A DNA stretch of 8,913 bases from Bacillota bacterium (GTDB lineage: Bacteria; Bacillota; Clostridia; Acetivibrionales; DTU013). Location of the stretch: NCBI GenBank assembly GCA_023435805.1, contig JAEZMC010000126.1, positions 1 to 8,913 on the forward strand. The letters run 5' to 3'. The notes under the pieces were generated by a model, which did not search any database, was not told where the DNA came from, and saw only the letters and a program-made list of their open reading frames with translations. Both the position numbers and the translations under genes were made by a program. Shown piece after piece: positions 6,529 to 8,913 of this stretch (within the stretch, counting starts at the first letter, position 1; the number at the start of each line of letters is the position of its first letter).

Positions 6529-6575
6529 GACACCTTGATTCAGAATAGGTACCTTGACTTTAAGTGACCTTGATT
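6529..6575. repeat. Three ACCTTGA repeats with att-like core
   Basis: ACCTTGA occurs at 6532-6538, 6551-6557 and 6567-6573. GACACCTTGATT (6529-6540) is an exact inverted copy of tRNA bases 6442-6453. AATAGGTACCTTGACTTTAA (6544-6563) resembles the right junction AATAGGCACCATGACTTTTAA (8726-8746) with two mismatches and one gap. These are probable integrase binding sites or a decayed older attachment site. Confidence 0.55.
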
Positions 6576-6613
6576 TTTTCACTCATGAATAAATTATTAT
6601 TCGTAGGTTGATT

Positions 6614-7104
6614 ATGATCAAGAAAAGAAATCAAAAAACAAGGAAGCAAAGTGGAAGGTACTATCAGGAAGATGAGATTCAGGTATTCGAATTGCAGAGA
6701 ATGATGGAAGGATTCTTACTGGAGCAGAATTGCAAAGGCAATTCGCAAGCGACGGTAAAATATTATGAAGTCAACATTATAAGATTTATTGGGTACCTTG
6801 AGGAGCAAGGAATAGATACCGATACCTCAAGTATTACAAAGCAACAAATCCAAAGGTACATTTTATATCTTAAAAGCTCTAAAAAGTGGTCTAAAACTGA
6901 TCATATAGAGTCGAGTGAGCAGCTGACGTCAAAGTCTATTCAGACTTACATCAAGCACTTAAGGCTTGGGCAGCATGGATGGAGGAAGAAGGATATCTGG
7001 AAGAGGGGATTTCGTCTGAAATTAAACTGCCAAAAGCAACAAGGAAAGTAATAGAAATATTGACTGAAGAGGAAATCTAGATAGTTAATTTCGATAAAAA
7101 ATGA
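6614..7104 (+). pseudogene. Tyrosine recombinase/integrase, truncated and frameshifted
   Basis: The N-terminal part reads as a SAM-like core-binding domain of phage-type integrases: FELQRMMEGFLLEQNCKGNSQATVKYY, then FIGYLEEQGIDTDTSSITKQQIQRYI and SIQTYIKHL. At about 6956-6961 the frame breaks. Moving by one base restores a family-like continuation: LKAWAAWMEEEGYLEE, then EIKLPKATRKVIEILTEEEI. An ancestral CACCTTAAG that lost one C explains this. The restored frame then hits TAG (7078-7080, a possible former CAG) and TGA (7102-7104). The whole catalytic domain (R..HxxR..Y) is absent. ATG 6614 follows a weak TAGGT site; a TTG at 6608 is also in frame. The unrepaired ORF would end at 7051 with a scrambled tail. 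It is the likely former integrase of the tRNA-Lys element. Confidence 0.82.
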
Positions 7105-7167
7105 GTAGAAAAGGACTAGTTCATATATTTATAATAAAGTTATCTATAGAGGAAAAGAGGAAATAGA

Positions 7168-8292
7168 ATGCAAATTTATGATGCCATGTCCAGGTTAATA
7201 GACTTTATCGAAGATAATTTAACAAATTCAATAAAAATAGATGATGTTAGTAAGGATATCAATTACTCAATTTCCAGATTAGAAATAATCTTTTGTAGTA
7301 TCACTGGACTTACAATAAAACAATATATAACAAAACGAAGACTTTCAGAAATTGCAAAGGGCTTACTACTTGGAAAACCTATACCCGAATTAGCAGCGGA
7401 ATATTGCTATAGCTCTCATGCAAATCTTAATAGGGCATTTGTGAAAGAATATGGTGTTACTACAGGTCAATACAAAAAATGCGCACCAGATGTAAATCTA
7501 CTTAATAAGTTTGATATTAGTGAGTACAAAAAATGTGCTGAAGAAATAAGTGCACGTTTAGATGACTTGGTAGAAAAAGGATTTTTTAATTCCAAAAAAT
7601 CATATATGCATGACCAAAAATGTGTTTTAGAGGTAAACGTAATTGGGCTATTAAGATTTTTAAGTAGCTTACATCCATATGCAATGCCCAAAAGGTTATT
7701 TGATGGAATGTTAGGAGGTAAAGATAGAGACCAGTTAATGATGTTATTGTTAACTATAGATTATTACTTATATGATAATGACATAGAAAAGGAGAATTTG
7801 AAAATACGAATACCGGAAGACCGATTATTACAAGATTTTAATACGATAGACACATTTTATGATACAGAAAATTCTCTTTATCTTGGTGGACATATGACTT
7901 ATTTTCTTCCTAGAAAAGACATAACTGATTTTGTAAATCAATTGGCTAAAATGTTCGATAGTGAAAATGAAGTCGAACCTGTCCAGTACAGGACTATATG
8001 GAAAAGGGAAAATGAAACTTATGATCTCCAAATGCCGCTTGAGGTGATATATGCGATCAGAGGAGACAGCAAGTATATTACAAAAATTCAGGCAAACATC
8101 TTATATTATATCCTGCGTGCGGAGCAGGGGAAATATGAAATCAAAAACTATACAGATTTATATAGCTTGCTGAAATCAGGGCCTGAAAATAAAAACGCCG
8201 ATTGCCCTGAACCACAGGATTTACCTATTGAAATAATAAAAGATGAGCTCAATGAACTGGTTTATAAGCATATTATTTTTCCTTATAGGTAG
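7168..8292 (+). CDS. AraC-type HTH protein with unrecognised C-terminal region
   Basis: The 374-residue product opens with two AraC/XylS-type helix-turn-helices. HTH1 is at about 22-54 (IKIDDVSKDINYSISRLEIIF) and HTH2 at about 70-104 (PELAAEYCYSSHANLNRAF, then YGVTTGQYKK). The HTH2 Gly and Pro common in the family are Cys and Thr. Residues 105-374 match no effector domain I know. They hold an amphipathic helix rich in charges, LEVNVIGLLRFLSS, a hydrophobic MMLLLTIDYYLY, an aromatic stretch LGGHMTYFLP and a helical C-terminus. The N-terminal HTH with a C-terminal effector recalls Rob-like layout. The start is fixed by AGAGG (7154-7158), and a TATAAT lies at 7130-7135. The gene is AT-rich, somewhat less so near its 3' end. 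It is probably a transcription regulator carried as element cargo, with unknown targets. Confidence 0.75.
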   Translation: MQIYDAMSRLIDFIEDNLTNSIKIDDVSKDINYSISRLEIIFCSITGLTIKQYITKRRLSEIAKGLLLGKPIPELAAEYCYSSHANLNRAFVKEYGVTTGQYKKCAPDVNLLNKFDISEYKKCAEEISARLDDLVEKGFFNSKKSYMHDQKCVLEVNVIGLLRFLSSLHPYAMPKRLFDGMLGGKDRDQLMMLLLTIDYYLYDNDIEKENLKIRIPEDRLLQDFNTIDTFYDTENSLYLGGHMTYFLPRKDITDFVNQLAKMFDSENEVEPVQYRTIWKRENETYDLQMPLEVIYAIRGDSKYITKIQANILYYILRAEQGKYEIKNYTDLYSLLKSGPENKNADCPEPQDLPIEIIKDELNELVYKHIIFPYR

Positions 8293-8407
8293 CATATAGA
8301 AATTTATCATCTGAAATCAATAATGATAAAAAGATGTGAGGCTAGATGGGAGAATTTCATATATGTTGATTGTTGGAGTGCATGCGAAGTTGACTAGGGG
8401 GAGTCTT

Positions 8408-8719
8408 GTGAGTTGTGCATTGGATTGGATGAAAAAGCTGGAGGGTTTGCTTGAAGAGTTCAAGGTTGGATTTGATGATCAGCGCAAGAGGCTCTCTGAA
8501 GTGGATCTGGAATTATCTGAAATTCTCCATGAACTAGAGAATGTCAGGTTCAATGTAGTTGAAGGATATTATTATGCGAAAAGAATACAGGAACTGCGGG
8601 TAAAAAGGAGGCTGATAAAAAGCGAGTTTGAAAAGTATCAGAGAGTTAATTCCCAGTTGATTAAAAATCCTAATTTCATGCTTGAGCGCATTAAGAAGGG
8701 GTCTCATGTGAGTAAATAA
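8408..8719 (+). CDS. Small charged, probably coiled-coil protein of unknown function
   Basis: I do not assign a function. The preferred start is GTG at 8408, because AGGGGGAG (8396-8403) lies 4 nt upstream; this gives 103 residues. A GTG at 8336 in frame would give 127 but has no ribosome site and adds an unconvincing segment. The protein is almost all helix-forming: LDWMKKLEGLLEEFKVGFDD, then LSEVDLELSEILHELENV, and a basic-acidic helix AKRIQELRVKRRLIKSEFEKY. No Cys pair, signal peptide or membrane segment is seen. The pattern EGYxxxKxIQELRxKRRxIKxE recalls small hypothetical proteins of firmicute phages and mobile elements, which suits its position 17 bp before the right attachment repeat. 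A structural or regulatory element protein is a guess. Confidence 0.6.
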   Translation: MSCALDWMKKLEGLLEEFKVGFDDQRKRLSEVDLELSEILHELENVRFNVVEGYYYAKRIQELRVKRRLIKSEFEKYQRVNSQLIKNPNFMLERIKKGSHVSK

Positions 8720-8736
8720 TATCGAAATAGGCACCA

Positions 8737-8784
8737 TGACTTTTAATCAAGGTGTCCCGCGTTCGAGTCGCGGATGGCTCACCA
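8737..8784 (+). repeat. Right attachment repeat: displaced 3' end of tRNA-Lys
   Basis: This is a perfect 48-bp copy of 6434-6481. It lacks the acceptor 5' strand and D arm, so it is not a tRNA gene. Just upstream, GGCACCATGAC replaces AGCACTTGAC of the tRNA, so identity breaks inside the anticodon stem, as expected for crossover in the anticodon region. The native terminator follows at once. Confidence 0.9.
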
Positions 8785-8830
8785 GCAAAAAGCCTTGAAA
8801 ACGAAATGTTTTCACGGCTTTTGCTTTTTT
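8784..8830 (+). terminator. Probable native tRNA-Lys terminator, stranded by the insertion
   Basis: AGCAAAAAGCC and TGAAAAC (8784-8802) pair with GTTTTCA and GGCTTTTGCT (8808-8825) around a GAAAT loop. There is one mismatch and one bulged A, followed by TTTTTT to 8830. It starts on the last A of the displaced CCA. Before integration it would have ended the tRNA-Lys transcript. Confidence 0.9.
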
Positions 8831-8913
8831 CGCGAGAAATGGATAACCTCGGCCTGCTCGTTTGGTTTGGAGGATATATCATTGGAGTGATCATTAACCA
8901 ACATTTTCTCATA
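8831..8913. other. Chromosomal flank, no gene assigned
   Basis: The last 83 bp beyond the element are too short to call. A plus-strand ATG at 8839 stays open to the window end with a hydrophobic peptide (MDNLGLLVWFGGYIIG...) that could begin a membrane protein, but it has no ribosome site. The minus strand is also open and would run into the terminator. Confidence 0.3.

Larger units (their letters stand above)
6434..8784. mobile_element. Relic of a 2.3-kb element integrated in tRNA-Lys
   Basis: The segment is bounded by perfect 48-bp direct repeats (6434-6481 and 8737-8784) that equal the tRNA-Lys 3' end from the anticodon stem through CCA. One element unit is 2303 bp. It holds a ruined tyrosine integrase next to the intact tRNA, then an AraC-HTH gene and a small coiled-coil-like gene. 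The interior is more AT-rich than the flanking housekeeping genes. Integration at an anticodon arm that rebuilds the tRNA is typical of tyrosine recombinases. With no catalytic domain the element cannot move by itself. A tRNA duplication is an alternative, but the integrase remnant inside argues against it. Confidence 0.85.

Noticed and set aside
8303..8330. TTTATCAT...ATGATAAA inverted repeat after the AraC-HTH gene
   Set aside because: The stem is 8 AT-rich pairs with a 12-nt loop and no T-tract. It is too weak to call a terminator and unsupported as an operator.
8737..8784. Second tRNA-Lys gene
   Set aside because: Only the 3' 48 bp are present; the acceptor 5' strand, D arm and half the anticodon stem do not match, so it is an attachment-site fragment.
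8691..8912. Open minus-strand frame of 73 codons at the right end
   Set aside because: It reads through the terminator hairpin and the reverse of the tRNA fragment, which gives the familiar spurious GEPSATRTRDTLIK translation. No ribosome site or family match is seen.
8839..8913. Hydrophobic plus-strand frame MDNLGLLVWFGG... at the window edge
   Set aside because: It may be a real membrane protein start, but only 25 codons are visible and there is no ribosome site. Kept only as a remark in the flank entry.

Overview
The window looks like chromosome from a spore-forming, low-GC Firmicute, most likely of class Clostridia. The support is a Spo0A-family regulator, HU, a two-subunit class I iron-sulfur fumarase, AGGAGG-type ribosome binding sites and a CCA-encoding tRNA. 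I cannot name the genus from sequence alone.

Layout. Positions 1-2025 (+) hold the 3' part of aroC (chorismate synthase), an overlapping aroK-like shikimate kinase and a Spo0A-type response regulator. A symmetrical 12-bp hairpin then separates this group from convergent genes on the minus strand: HU (2104-2379) and a small universal-stress-like protein (about 2508-2888), each with its own promoter. From about 3047 the plus strand carries fumarase alpha and beta subunits, a 67-residue DUF1858-type CxxC protein, purA (adenylosuccinate synthetase) and tRNA-Lys(TTT). Fumarase and PurA are linked in metabolism, since the purine nucleotide cycle releases fumarate. AroC and AroK are steps of one pathway and are translationally coupled.

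The accessory part is 6434-8784. The last 48 bp of the tRNA-Lys gene, from the anticodon stem through CCA, recur perfectly at 8737-8784. Between the copies lie a decayed tyrosine integrase (one frameshift, in-frame stops, no catalytic domain), an AraC-type HTH protein with a large unrecognised C-terminal region, and a small coiled-coil-like ORF. A rho-independent terminator follows each tRNA end. I read this as a 2.3-kb relic of an integrated element that used the tRNA-Lys anticodon arm as its attachment site and rebuilt the tRNA. Inside the left end are three ACCTTGA repeats, an inverted 12-bp copy of tRNA sequence and a degenerate att-like core. They may be integrase binding sites or the scar of an earlier insertion.

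The housekeeping genes are ordinary apart from an unusual shikimate kinase active site and the separate genomic setting of the Spo0A homologue. The most novel material is the AraC-HTH protein and the architecture of the tRNA-Lys island. I see no CRISPR array, rRNA, intact transposase or complete defence system.
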